From DATKRB01 sp036501425 (GTDB taxonomy: Bacteria > Actinomycetota > Acidimicrobiia > Acidimicrobiales > RAAP-2), in contig DASYAI010000078.1 in the NCBI GenBank assembly GCA_036501425.1, positions 1 through 48,006 on the forward strand: DNA of 48,006 nt. The letters run 5' to 3'. Position numbers and translations under genes: made by a program. Shown here one piece after another: positions 1 to 6,371 of this stretch (the first letter of the stretch is position 1; every line of letters begins with the position of its first letter). The notes beneath the pieces are model-generated. The model searched no databases. It was given only the letters and a program-made list of their open reading frames with translations, and had not been told where the DNA came from.

Positions 1-246
1 GATGAGGGCCAGGACCCGGCGCAGGGCGAAGTCGGCCTGCCGCTCCAGCTCAGCGATGTAGTCGGGGTCGAGGCCGTCGTAGCCGGCGAACCTGGCGTCG
101 GTCTGCCGGTCGTCCAGCTCGGTGAGGGCGGCGTTCAGCTCCTCGAAGAGCCCGGCCATCTGGGGGCAGTGCCGCCACGGACCGCGCAGGCCCATCGTCC
201 CGTAGAGGTCATGCATGACTGCCTCGTCGTAGCCGGGCGCGTCCAC
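1..246 (-). CDS. Hypothetical protein, 3' end beyond left edge (partial)
   Basis: An open frame of 82 codons runs from a GTG at 246 off the left edge; upstream it stays open to a TAG near 311. Codon use looks genuinely coding. The product is acidic and soluble, with a Trp/His/Cys patch (GPWRHCPQM) near residue 22 and a helical stretch rich in Glu, Leu and Arg towards the edge. I do not recognise the family. An ATG at 216 is an alternative start. It begins about 110 bases past the 3' end of a tRNA-Val gene, a typical insertion site for integrative elements, so it may be accessory DNA. That is inference only. Confidence 0.45.
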   Translation of the reverse strand, partial: MDAPGYDEAVMHDLYGTMGLRGPWRHCPQMAGLFEELNAALTELDDRQTDARFAGYDGLDPDYIAELERQADFALRRVLALI

Positions 247-293
247 GAGCCGGGATCGTATCTGGTGCAGGACGTGGCATCGTGCGGGACGAC

Positions 294-315
294 TATTGGT
301 CCCCTATTGGTCCCC
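294..315. repeat. 11-bp tandem repeat TATTGGTCCCC x2
   Basis: TATTGGTCCCC occurs twice back to back, at 294-304 and 305-315, followed by a C run. It lies between the 3' end of tRNA-Val and the partial gene. Short direct repeats next to a tRNA 3' end can be integrase arm sites, but no integrase is visible here. Confidence 0.6.
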
Positions 316-352
316 CCCGCCCATCGAGGGCGAGTGAAAAGTGCCTCTGAAC

Positions 353-428
353 TGGTGGGCCGTACAGGACTCGAACCTGTGACCCCTTGCGCGTCATGCA
401 AGTGCGCTGCCAGCTGCGCCAACGGCCC
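353..428 (-). tRNA. tRNA-Val (anticodon GAC), CCA encoded
   Basis: The minus strand folds into a full cloverleaf. The acceptor pairs GGGCCGT with ACGGCCC, the D stem is GCGC/GCGC, and the anticodon stem CTTGC/GCAAG closes the loop ATGACGC, giving anticodon GAC. The T arm contains GGTTCGAGTCC. The discriminator base is A (356) and the terminal CCA is encoded at 353-355. The mature body is 73 nt plus CCA. Confidence 0.96.
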
Positions 429-440
429 GATATACGGGGA

Positions 441-446
441 AGTCTA
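441..446 (-). promoter_or_regulatory. Candidate -10 box of tRNA-Val
   Basis: TAGACT on the minus strand, preceded by TGG (extended -10 character), ends 12 bases before the tRNA 5' end. No clear -35 element is seen. Confidence 0.45.
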
Positions 447-488
447 CCATCGGGGCAGGCGGCACCAGGGCTTCGGCTCCGCCTCGCC

Positions 489-2873
489 CTACTCGTCGAC
501 CGGCGCCGTGGACGTTCTGGCCAGCGGGGCCTCCGCCGCACCAGTCGCCCCGGCTTCCGCCTCCTGCCGGCCGTCGGTGCGCCGGTGGGTCGCGGCGCTG
601 CTCATGTGGGAGGGCCACCAGTTCCAACGGCCGAGGAGCTCGACGATGGAGGGAACCAGGATGGTGCGGACCACGAAGGTGTCGATCAGAATGCCGATGG
701 CCAGCCCGAAGCCGATGACCCGGATCCCTCCGTTGCCCTGGCCCGAGCCCCCCACGATCGCCAGCACCACGAAGCTCCCGGCGAGCACCGCTCCGGCCGA
801 GCTCACCGTGGGTCCCGTCGCCGAGATCGCCCGTACCACCGCCTCACGCAACCGACGACCCTCCGCCTCCTCGCGGATACGGGTCATCACGAGGATGTTG
901 TAGTCCTCACCCAGTGCGAGAAGGAAGATGAACATCAAGAACGGCAGGAGGAAGATCACCCCGGCCTGACCGCCGATCTTCATGAACACCAGGACCGACA
1001 GCCCCAGCGACGCGAGGTACGAGAGCACGACGCTCAAGATGAGATAGAGGGGGGCCACCAGGCTGCGCAGCACCAGGGCGAGAACGAGCCCGATGGCCAC
1101 GATGGCGATCGGCACGATCTTGCCGACGTCGCCGTCCGAAATGTGACTGACGTCGTAGAGACCGGGGGCCTCGCCGGCCAGTCCGCTGTCCCGTGCTCCC
1201 GCCCGCCGGGCGACCTCCGCCACCTCGGTGCGGAGCCGGGGCACCTCGTCGATCGCCGCCGTGGCTCCGGGCTCGCCGACCTTCAGGCTGGCGTCCCATT
1301 GGACGGTCCGTCCGTCGGCGCTGAGGTAGCGGGCCGTCGTCAGGTAGATCTGGTACTCGGTCGCCGTCACGTCCGCCCCGGCCGGAGGAACCAGCGGCCG
1401 ACCGAGGAGCTGCTGGGCGCTCCCGTACGGTCGCAGCCGTCGCTGGATGCCGGCGAGGGTCGCCGCGCTGAGCGGTGCCCCGTTGGGGTTGAGGGGGCCG
1501 GTCAGCGCCGAAAAGGCGCCGGTGGCCCGGAGGCCCTCGTCGGCAACGGACAGTTGGCGGGGATCGTTCCAGAGCGACCTGGCGAACCGCATGACCACGT
1601 TGGTGGGATTGGCACTGGACTGGGGGAAGTGGGCCGCGAGCGCCTGGTTGCCCGCCGCCGCCCCGCTGTGGGCGGGCGCCGCCACGTCCCCGCCGAAGCC
1701 GGCCGGCTTGAACCCGAGCGCGAAGACCGAAAGAGCACCCAGCACCACCACGCCCGTGACCAACGTCCGCACTGGTCGACGCACCAGGCTCGCCGCCGTC
1801 CGCTCCCACACCCCGGCGCGCGGCCCGACCGGTCGGGTCCGGCTGGGCCAGAAGACGGCCCGACCGAAGATGGCCAGCAGCGCCGGAAGCAGCGTCAACC
1901 CCGCCGCCAACATGACCGCCACGCCGATCGCGAGGGGCAGGCCCAGGTCGTGATAGAGGCCGAAGCTGGCGGCGAGCAGGGTGAGCAACGCGACCACGAC
2001 GGTGGCGGCGGACGCGGTGATCGACTCGCCGACTCGGCGGACGGCGTAGATGGTGGCCGAGCGGGGATCGCTTCCCGAACGCAGCGCCTCGCGGACTCGG
2101 AACACCAAAAAGAGCCCGTAGTCGGTCCCCGCTCCGAGGATCAGCACGATCAACAGGATCTGGGTGAAGAACGACACCTTCAGCACCCCGGCACTGCCGA
2201 GCCCGCCGATGAAGGACCCCGACACCGACAGCACCAGCGCCGCCGGCAGCAGCGTGATGATCGGCGCCAGGATCGAACGGAAGATGAGGAGGAGCAGGAC
2301 GATGATGAACAGGACCGAGGCGTCCTGGATCTGCCCGCTCTGCTTGGCCGACTGCTCTTGGGTGGCGACGTTGGTGGCCACCTGGCCGGCCAGATGCACC
2401 GCCAGATCGGCCGGTAGCCGCGCCTGGCCGATCGTCGTCTCGAGGTCGTCGACGAGGGTCTTGGTACCCGTCGCGTCGAACGGGGACACCCGCGAGGCGA
2501 AGAGCAGCTGGGCCGCCCGCCCGTCGGGCGAGGTGGCGAGGAGGTGCACCGAAAGCCGCGAGGGTACCCGGCCGAGCCGGGCCACCAGATCCTCGAGGCC
2601 GGAGCGGTCCACCGAGCTCAGCCCGGCGCCGGAGGTGACCGCCACGATCGGTACCTGCGAGTGGTTCACCGAGCCGATGAGCGGCTGGGCCAGCACCGAC
2701 GCCTGGTTGCTCGGGGCGTCCGCCGGCAGGAACGCCCCGTTGTCGTTGTCCACCTGGCTGGCCAGCGACGGGAGCCCTCGTACGCACACGACGGCGACGA
2801 CGATCCAGGCCACCACGACGAGCCAGCGGAAGCGGACGACGCCGCGCCCCAGGCCGTCGAAGAAACGGTTCAT
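489..2873 (-). CDS. MMPL-family RND transporter
   Basis: A 794-residue inner-membrane exporter of the MMPL class of the RND superfamily, proton-driven and usually exporting lipids or small hydrophobic molecules. It shows the duplicated RND plan. TM1 lies at about residues 17-33, followed by a soluble loop to about 180. A TM block then carries the GxxxDY proton-relay motif (GAGTDY, 247-252; followed by FRVRE). A second loop and a second TM block carry the matching LGEDY (about 654-658, followed by TRIREE). The hydrophilic tail from about 755 is Ala/Glu/Thr-rich. The ATG at 2873 has GAGGAG 11 bases upstream. It appears monocistronic. A 13-bp direct repeat lies just upstream. The substrate cannot be read from the sequence. 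Confidence 0.93.
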   Translation of the reverse strand: MNRFFDGLGRGVVRFRWLVVVAWIVVAVVCVRGLPSLASQVDNDNGAFLPADAPSNQASVLAQPLIGSVNHSQVPIVAVTSGAGLSSVDRSGLEDLVARLGRVPSRLSVHLLATSPDGRAAQLLFASRVSPFDATGTKTLVDDLETTIGQARLPADLAVHLAGQVATNVATQEQSAKQSGQIQDASVLFIIVLLLLIFRSILAPIITLLPAALVLSVSGSFIGGLGSAGVLKVSFFTQILLIVLILGAGTDYGLFLVFRVREALRSGSDPRSATIYAVRRVGESITASAATVVVALLTLLAASFGLYHDLGLPLAIGVAVMLAAGLTLLPALLAIFGRAVFWPSRTRPVGPRAGVWERTAASLVRRPVRTLVTGVVVLGALSVFALGFKPAGFGGDVAAPAHSGAAAGNQALAAHFPQSSANPTNVVMRFARSLWNDPRQLSVADEGLRATGAFSALTGPLNPNGAPLSAATLAGIQRRLRPYGSAQQLLGRPLVPPAGADVTATEYQIYLTTARYLSADGRTVQWDASLKVGEPGATAAIDEVPRLRTEVAEVARRAGARDSGLAGEAPGLYDVSHISDGDVGKIVPIAIVAIGLVLALVLRSLVAPLYLILSVVLSYLASLGLSVLVFMKIGGQAGVIFLLPFLMFIFLLALGEDYNILVMTRIREEAEGRRLREAVVRAISATGPTVSSAGAVLAGSFVVLAIVGGSGQGNGGIRVIGFGLAIGILIDTFVVRTILVPSIVELLGRWNWWPSHMSSAATHRRTDGRQEAEAGATGAAEAPLARTSTAPVDE

Positions 2874-2904
2874 CCTCGGTCATTCTCCTCACGGCGCCGG
2901 CCCA

Positions 2905-2932
2905 TCGTCAAAGAGTCCCTCGTCAAAGAGTC
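2905..2932. repeat. 13-bp direct repeat upstream of the MMPL gene
   Basis: TCGTCAAAGAGTC occurs at 2905-2917 and 2920-2932, a 15-base period. On the minus strand each copy gives GACTCTTTGACGA, so TTGAC appears twice, 30-60 bases before the MMPL start. It could be a paired operator or tandem -35 elements. No -10 box at proper spacing was found. Confidence 0.5.
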
Positions 2933-3022
2933 ACCGCACGGAGCAAGGAGTCGCAGCACGGAGCCAGGGCGACACCGTGAAATGGCGCCGGTCCGACGGG
3001 CGGCCCGCCGGCGCGCGCCGGC

Positions 3023-3040
3023 GACGGTGCCGCCACCGTC
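3023..3040 (-). terminator. Hairpin downstream of the ndh operon
   Basis: GACGGTG and CACCGTC form a 7-bp stem with a 4-base loop, 15 bases after the stop of the small gene at 3055. No T tract follows, so it is a candidate only. Confidence 0.35.
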
Positions 3041-3054
3041 TCGGGGCCCGGCGA

Positions 3055-3306
3055 TCAGTCCCGGCCCGGCCCGGACCCGCCGTTGCCGACGTGCCAGCGC
3101 CCGCAGTGGTCGCACTCGTACGCGGCGGGCGACGATCCGTCCAGCCCGGCATCGATATCGGCCAGCGTCATCTCGCGCACCCGCTCCGCCGCCACCGCCT
3201 GCGTGTAGGCCGTCTTCGGACGACCGTCGGAGCGCCAGTGCGTACCCCACGCCCGATCGGAGCGCCGGCTGGGGACGGCTCCACGGCCCCGCCCACGCCT
3301 GGTCAC
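3055..3306 (-). CDS. Small Cys-motif protein coupled to ndh
   Basis: An 83-residue protein of unknown function. The N-terminal 30 residues are Arg-rich. The rest contains KTAYTQAVAAERVREM, predicted helical, then a single CDHC pair (AYECDHCGRWHVGN), with following Trp and His that could complete a metal site. Small Actinobacteria proteins ending in a CxxCGxWH pattern are common; this resembles them from memory. The GTG start overlaps the ndh stop as GTGA, which implies translational coupling. Because ndh begins with its own FAD-binding fold, a role with the dehydrogenase is only suggested by position. Confidence 0.7.
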   Translation of the reverse strand: MTRRGRGRGAVPSRRSDRAWGTHWRSDGRPKTAYTQAVAAERVREMTLADIDAGLDGSSPAAYECDHCGRWHVGNGGSGPGRD

Positions 3307-4709
3307 CAGACCTCCCCCACCCGATCGCCCATACCTAGATCATCGCGTGGTTCGCGGGGCGATCCACCGATAGGCCGCCGCTCGGGCCCGGCGGGCCGAT
3401 CGCGCCACCGTGACCCACCAGGGCCGGCCCCGTCGAGGCGCCCCAGGGTGATGGCCCGCTCGGATCGTTCGGCGCTCGAAAAGGTGATCAGCCAGTGCAG
3501 GACCGTCGTCACCCGGTTCTTGAACCCGGTCAGGAAGGCGAGGTGCACGCCCAGCCACAGCACCCATCCGCCCAACCCGGCTGCTCGAAGCGGGCCGATC
3601 TGGGCGACGGCGTAGAAGCGCGAGATGGAGGCCAGGGTGCCCAGGTCGCGGTAACGGAAGGGTGCCGTCGAGCCGCCACCGCTCAGACGCCGCTCGATCT
3701 GGGCCGCCGCGTGCCGGCCCGATTGCAGCGCCACCTCCGCCACCCCCGGCAGCCCGCCCAGCGCCATCATGTCCCCCACGACGAAGACCTCGGGGTAACC
3801 GGGCAAGGAGCAGTCGGCGAGCACCGGTACCCGCCCATCGGGCGCGAGCTCGAGGCCCGCGGCCCGCGCCAGTTGCTCACCGAGGGCCGACGCTCGGACG
3901 CCCGCCGCCCACACCTTGGTGCGCGCCTCGATCCGCCAGGGTGCCGCTCCCTCGACGACCGCCTCGATGCCGTCCGCGTCGACCTGGGTCACCCGGGCGC
4001 CCAGGCGCAGCTCCACCCCCATCTGGCGTAGGCGATCGGCCGCCTTGTGCGCCACCCGGCCATCGAAGCCGCTCAAGACGGCGGGCAGCGCGTCCACCAG
4101 GACGACCCGGGTGGTGACCGGGTCGAAGTGCCGGAAGTTGCTCCGCAACGTCGCCCCGGCCAGCTCGGCGATCTGCCCCGCCATCTCGACCCCGGTGGGG
4201 CCGCCCCCCACCACCACGAAGGTGAGCCATGGTGCCCGCCGCCCGGGGTCCGGCTCGACCTCGGCCATCTCGAAGGCGCCGAAGATCCGGCGGCGCAACT
4301 CGAGCGCGTCGGCGACCGTCTTGAGCCCCGGAGCCTCGGTGGCGAACCGCTCGTTGCCGAAATACGAGGTTCGAGCGCCGGCCGCCACGATCAGGCTGTC
4401 GTAGGGGGTGACGATCGTGCGGTCGAGGACCGTCGAGCTGACGGTGCGGGCCTCGAGGTCCACCTCGGTGACCTCTCCCACCACGACGGTGGCGTTGGGC
4501 TGGCGCCGCAGCACGTCGCGGGTCGCCGGCGCCACCTCCCCCTCCGACAAGATGCCGGTCGCGACCTGGTAGAGGAGTGGCTGGAACACGTGGTGGTTGG
4601 TCCGGTCGATCACGGTCACGCTGAGGGGCGACCGTCGCAGCCTCCGGGCGGCGAAGAGGCCGCCGAACCCCGAGCCGATCACCACCACCCGGTGCGGCGA
4701 CCCAGCCAT
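3303..4709 (-). CDS. ndh: Type II NADH dehydrogenase (NDH-2)
   Basis: A 468-residue flavoprotein predicted to oxidise NADH and reduce quinone at the membrane without pumping protons. The N-terminal FAD dinucleotide fold is VVVIGSGFGGLFAARRL (about 8-24). The quinone/FAD-site signature QPLLYQVATG follows at 43-52. The NADH fold is FVVVGGGPTGVEMAG (about 164-178), and a second FAD contact is VVGDMM at about 320. The C-terminal region (about 365-420) is amphipathic or hydrophobic and would anchor it to the membrane. The last 40 residues are Arg/Gly/Pro-rich and probably disordered. It is followed by the overlapping small gene at 3055 and is divergent from the small gene at 4821. Confidence 0.93.
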   Translation of the reverse strand: MAGSPHRVVVIGSGFGGLFAARRLRRSPLSVTVIDRTNHHVFQPLLYQVATGILSEGEVAPATRDVLRRQPNATVVVGEVTEVDLEARTVSSTVLDRTIVTPYDSLIVAAGARTSYFGNERFATEAPGLKTVADALELRRRIFGAFEMAEVEPDPGRRAPWLTFVVVGGGPTGVEMAGQIAELAGATLRSNFRHFDPVTTRVVLVDALPAVLSGFDGRVAHKAADRLRQMGVELRLGARVTQVDADGIEAVVEGAAPWRIEARTKVWAAGVRASALGEQLARAAGLELAPDGRVPVLADCSLPGYPEVFVVGDMMALGGLPGVAEVALQSGRHAAAQIERRLSGGGSTAPFRYRDLGTLASISRFYAVAQIGPLRAAGLGGWVLWLGVHLAFLTGFKNRVTTVLHWLITFSSAERSERAITLGRLDGAGPGGSRWRDRPAGPERRPIGGSPREPRDDLGMGDRVGEVW

Positions 4710-4807
4710 CGGGGCTCATCGTAGGCTCCGGCGGGCGACCGCCGGCGGCCCCGCTCCATGTCGGTCCGGCTGGTCTTCCGGCGTCGGCGGCCCCCGGATG
4801 GCGCCGA

Positions 4808-4813
4808 TAGGGT
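4808..4813 (+). promoter_or_regulatory. Candidate -10 box (leaderless) of the small zinc-ribbon gene
   Basis: TAGGGT ends 7 bases before the ATG at 4821, the same layout as at other genes in this window. It supports the 4821 start over the upstream one at 4758. Confidence 0.45.
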
Positions 4814-4820
4814 CTCGGAG

Positions 4821-4985
4821 ATGGCGCGCCACGCCTGTCAGGTCCCCGGTTGCCGAGGGGGCTTCGACTGGAGCCCTACCCGGATCATTCGCGACGGCGA
4901 GGAGGCAGCGTGCGAGACCTGCAAGGTCCGTTACACCTGGGACGCCGCCGACGAGGACTGGGTCATCGAGGTGGGCGCCCGCTGA
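4821..4985 (+). CDS. Small zinc-ribbon-like protein
   Basis: A 54-residue protein of unknown function. Two cysteine pairs, CQVPGC (7-12) and CETC (about 32-35), are spaced as in a compact zinc ribbon. The second half (YTWDAADEDWVIEVGAR) is acidic and predicted to form strands. A longer frame starts at 4758, but those extra 21 residues are Arg-rich filler. The ATG at 4821 has a TAGGGT hexamer 7 bases upstream. It is divergent from ndh. Confidence 0.6.
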   Translation: MARHACQVPGCRGGFDWSPTRIIRDGEEAACETCKVRYTWDAADEDWVIEVGAR

Positions 4986-5046
4986 CGGACGGCCGGATCT
5001 GCGGCCCCGCCCCGGACCAACCATCGACCTCAGCCTGATCGCTCGG

Positions 5047-5118
5047 AGGCGGCGGGCGGAATCGAACCGCCGTACGGGGCTTTGCAGGCCCCTGCCTAAA
5101 CCACTCGGCCACGCCGCC
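5047..5118 (-). tRNA. tRNA-Cys (anticodon GCA)
   Basis: The minus strand gives acceptor GGCGGCG/CGCCGCC, a D arm with AGTGGTTTA, and anticodon stem GGGGC/GCCCC around loop CTGCAAA (anticodon GCA). The T arm is GGCGG-TTCGATT-CCGCC. The discriminator base is U (5047), as expected for tRNA-Cys. The next bases are CCG, so CCA is not encoded, unlike in the tRNA-Val gene. Confidence 0.96.
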
Positions 5119-5131
5119 CGGCAGGCCGGTC

Positions 5132-5137
5132 AGCCTA
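5132..5137 (-). promoter_or_regulatory. Candidate -10 box of tRNA-Cys
   Basis: TAGGCT on the minus strand ends 13 bases before the tRNA 5' end, matching the spacing at tRNA-Val. No strong -35 is seen. Confidence 0.4.
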
Positions 5138-5252
5138 TCGGCTCCTCGCCCGAGCCCGGAAGATGAGGCCCCGGGGCCTCGCCGAACCGCTCCGCCAGCG
5201 CATGGTGCCCGCCACCAGGCCGCAATTTGCCGGTGATGCGCGACGCCCGTGG

Positions 5253-5258
5253 TTGAAT
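5253..5258 (+). promoter_or_regulatory. Candidate -10 box (leaderless) of the GT4 gene
   Basis: TTGAAT, preceded by TGG, ends 7 bases before the ATG at 5266. It deviates from TAnnnT at the second base. No Shine-Dalgarno sequence is visible. Confidence 0.35.
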
Positions 5259-5265
5259 CGGTGCC

Positions 5266-6300
5266 ATGCGGATCGGCATCGTGGCACCCCCCTGGACCCC
5301 CGTACCGCCTCCGCTGTACGGGGGTATCGAGCTGGTGGTCGACGAGCTGGCCCGCGGGTTCGCCCGGGCCGGGCACGACGTCGTGCTCTACACGACGGGC
5401 GATTCGACCTGCCCCGTCGAGCGGCGCTGGACCCTGGCCGAGGCCGAAGGGATGCGGATCGGGGCGGCGGTCCCCGAGCTGCGCCACGCCCTCGCCGCCC
5501 ACGAATCGCTGGTGGACTGCGACGTCATCCACGACCACACCCTGGCGGGACCTCTCCTCGCCGCCGAGCGCAGCCTCGACCGCCCGGTGCTCACCACGGT
5601 CCACGGCCCGTTCAACGACGAGCTCACCGACCTGTACCGGGCGCTGGGAGATCGGGTCCCGATCGTCGCCATCTCCCACGCCCAGCGGGCCGCGGCTCCC
5701 GACGTCCCGGTCGCCCAGGTCATCCACCACGGCATCGACCCCTCGTTGTTCGAGGTCGGCGACGGGCGGGGCGACGGCGAGGGTGAGTACTGCCTCTTCC
5801 TCGGTCGGATGGCGCCCGACAAGGGGGCGCACCGCGCCATCGAGGTGGCCCGCAAATCCGGGCGCCGGCTCCTGATGGCCGCCAAGATGCGCGAGGCAGC
5901 GGAGATCCGCTACTTCACCGAGCGGGTGGAACCGTTGCTCGGTCCCGACGCCGTCTACCTGGGCGAGGTGCCCCACGAGCGCAAGCTCGAGCTCCTCGCC
6001 GGCGCCGCCGCGCTGCTCTTCCCGATCCGCTGGAACGAGCCGTTCGGGCTGGTGATGCTGGAGGCCCTCGCCTGTGGCACCCCGGTGCTGACTTTCCGCG
6101 AGGGGGCCGCCCCCGAGGTGGTCGAGCACGGGGTCACCGGCTTCGTGTGCGACGACGAGCAGGACATGGTCGACGCGCTCGAGCAGCTGGACCGGATCAG
6201 TCGGACCGCCTGCCGCGCCGCCGTGGAGGGCTATTTCTCCACCGATCGCATGGTGGCCGACCACCTCACATTGTTCGAGTCGCTCGTCGAGGCGAGCTGA
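5266..6300 (+). CDS. GT4-family glycosyltransferase
   Basis: A 344-residue soluble or peripheral GT-B fold enzyme that would move a sugar from a nucleotide-sugar to an unknown acceptor. The N-terminal acceptor domain starts IVAPPWTPVPPPLYGGIE, the usual GT4 opening with its glycine loop, followed by DVIHDH (about 86-91) and TTVHGP. The C-terminal donor domain starts near 177 (YCLFLGRMAPDKG). It contains the E-x7-E signature EPFGLVMLEALACGTPV (about 262-278) that binds the nucleotide-sugar. It stands alone between tRNA-Cys and glnD, so neighbours give no hint of the substrate. Confidence 0.88.
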   Translation: MRIGIVAPPWTPVPPPLYGGIELVVDELARGFARAGHDVVLYTTGDSTCPVERRWTLAEAEGMRIGAAVPELRHALAAHESLVDCDVIHDHTLAGPLLAAERSLDRPVLTTVHGPFNDELTDLYRALGDRVPIVAISHAQRAAAPDVPVAQVIHHGIDPSLFEVGDGRGDGEGEYCLFLGRMAPDKGAHRAIEVARKSGRRLLMAAKMREAAEIRYFTERVEPLLGPDAVYLGEVPHERKLELLAGAAALLFPIRWNEPFGLVMLEALACGTPVLTFREGAAPEVVEHGVTGFVCDDEQDMVDALEQLDRISRTACRAAVEGYFSTDRMVADHLTLFESLVEAS

Positions 6301-6357
6301 GCGAGCCGGCGGGACCGGTGGGCGCCGACCGTCGCTCGCCGCCCCGATCACCGATGC

Positions 6358-6363
6358 TACGTT
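6358..6363 (+). promoter_or_regulatory. Candidate extended -10 box of glnD
   Basis: TACGTT preceded by TGC forms an extended -10 and ends 8 bases before the ATG at 6372. An ATG at 6354 lies upstream of this box, so 6372 is the better start. Confidence 0.5.
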
Positions 6364-6371
6364 CGCCGAGC

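Noticed and set aside
387..2417. A 676-codon plus-strand frame antisense to the MMPL gene
   Set aside because: Composition is Arg/Gly/Asp/His filler with no motifs; it is a shadow of GC-rich codons of the MMPL gene, whose own frame has clear RND motifs.
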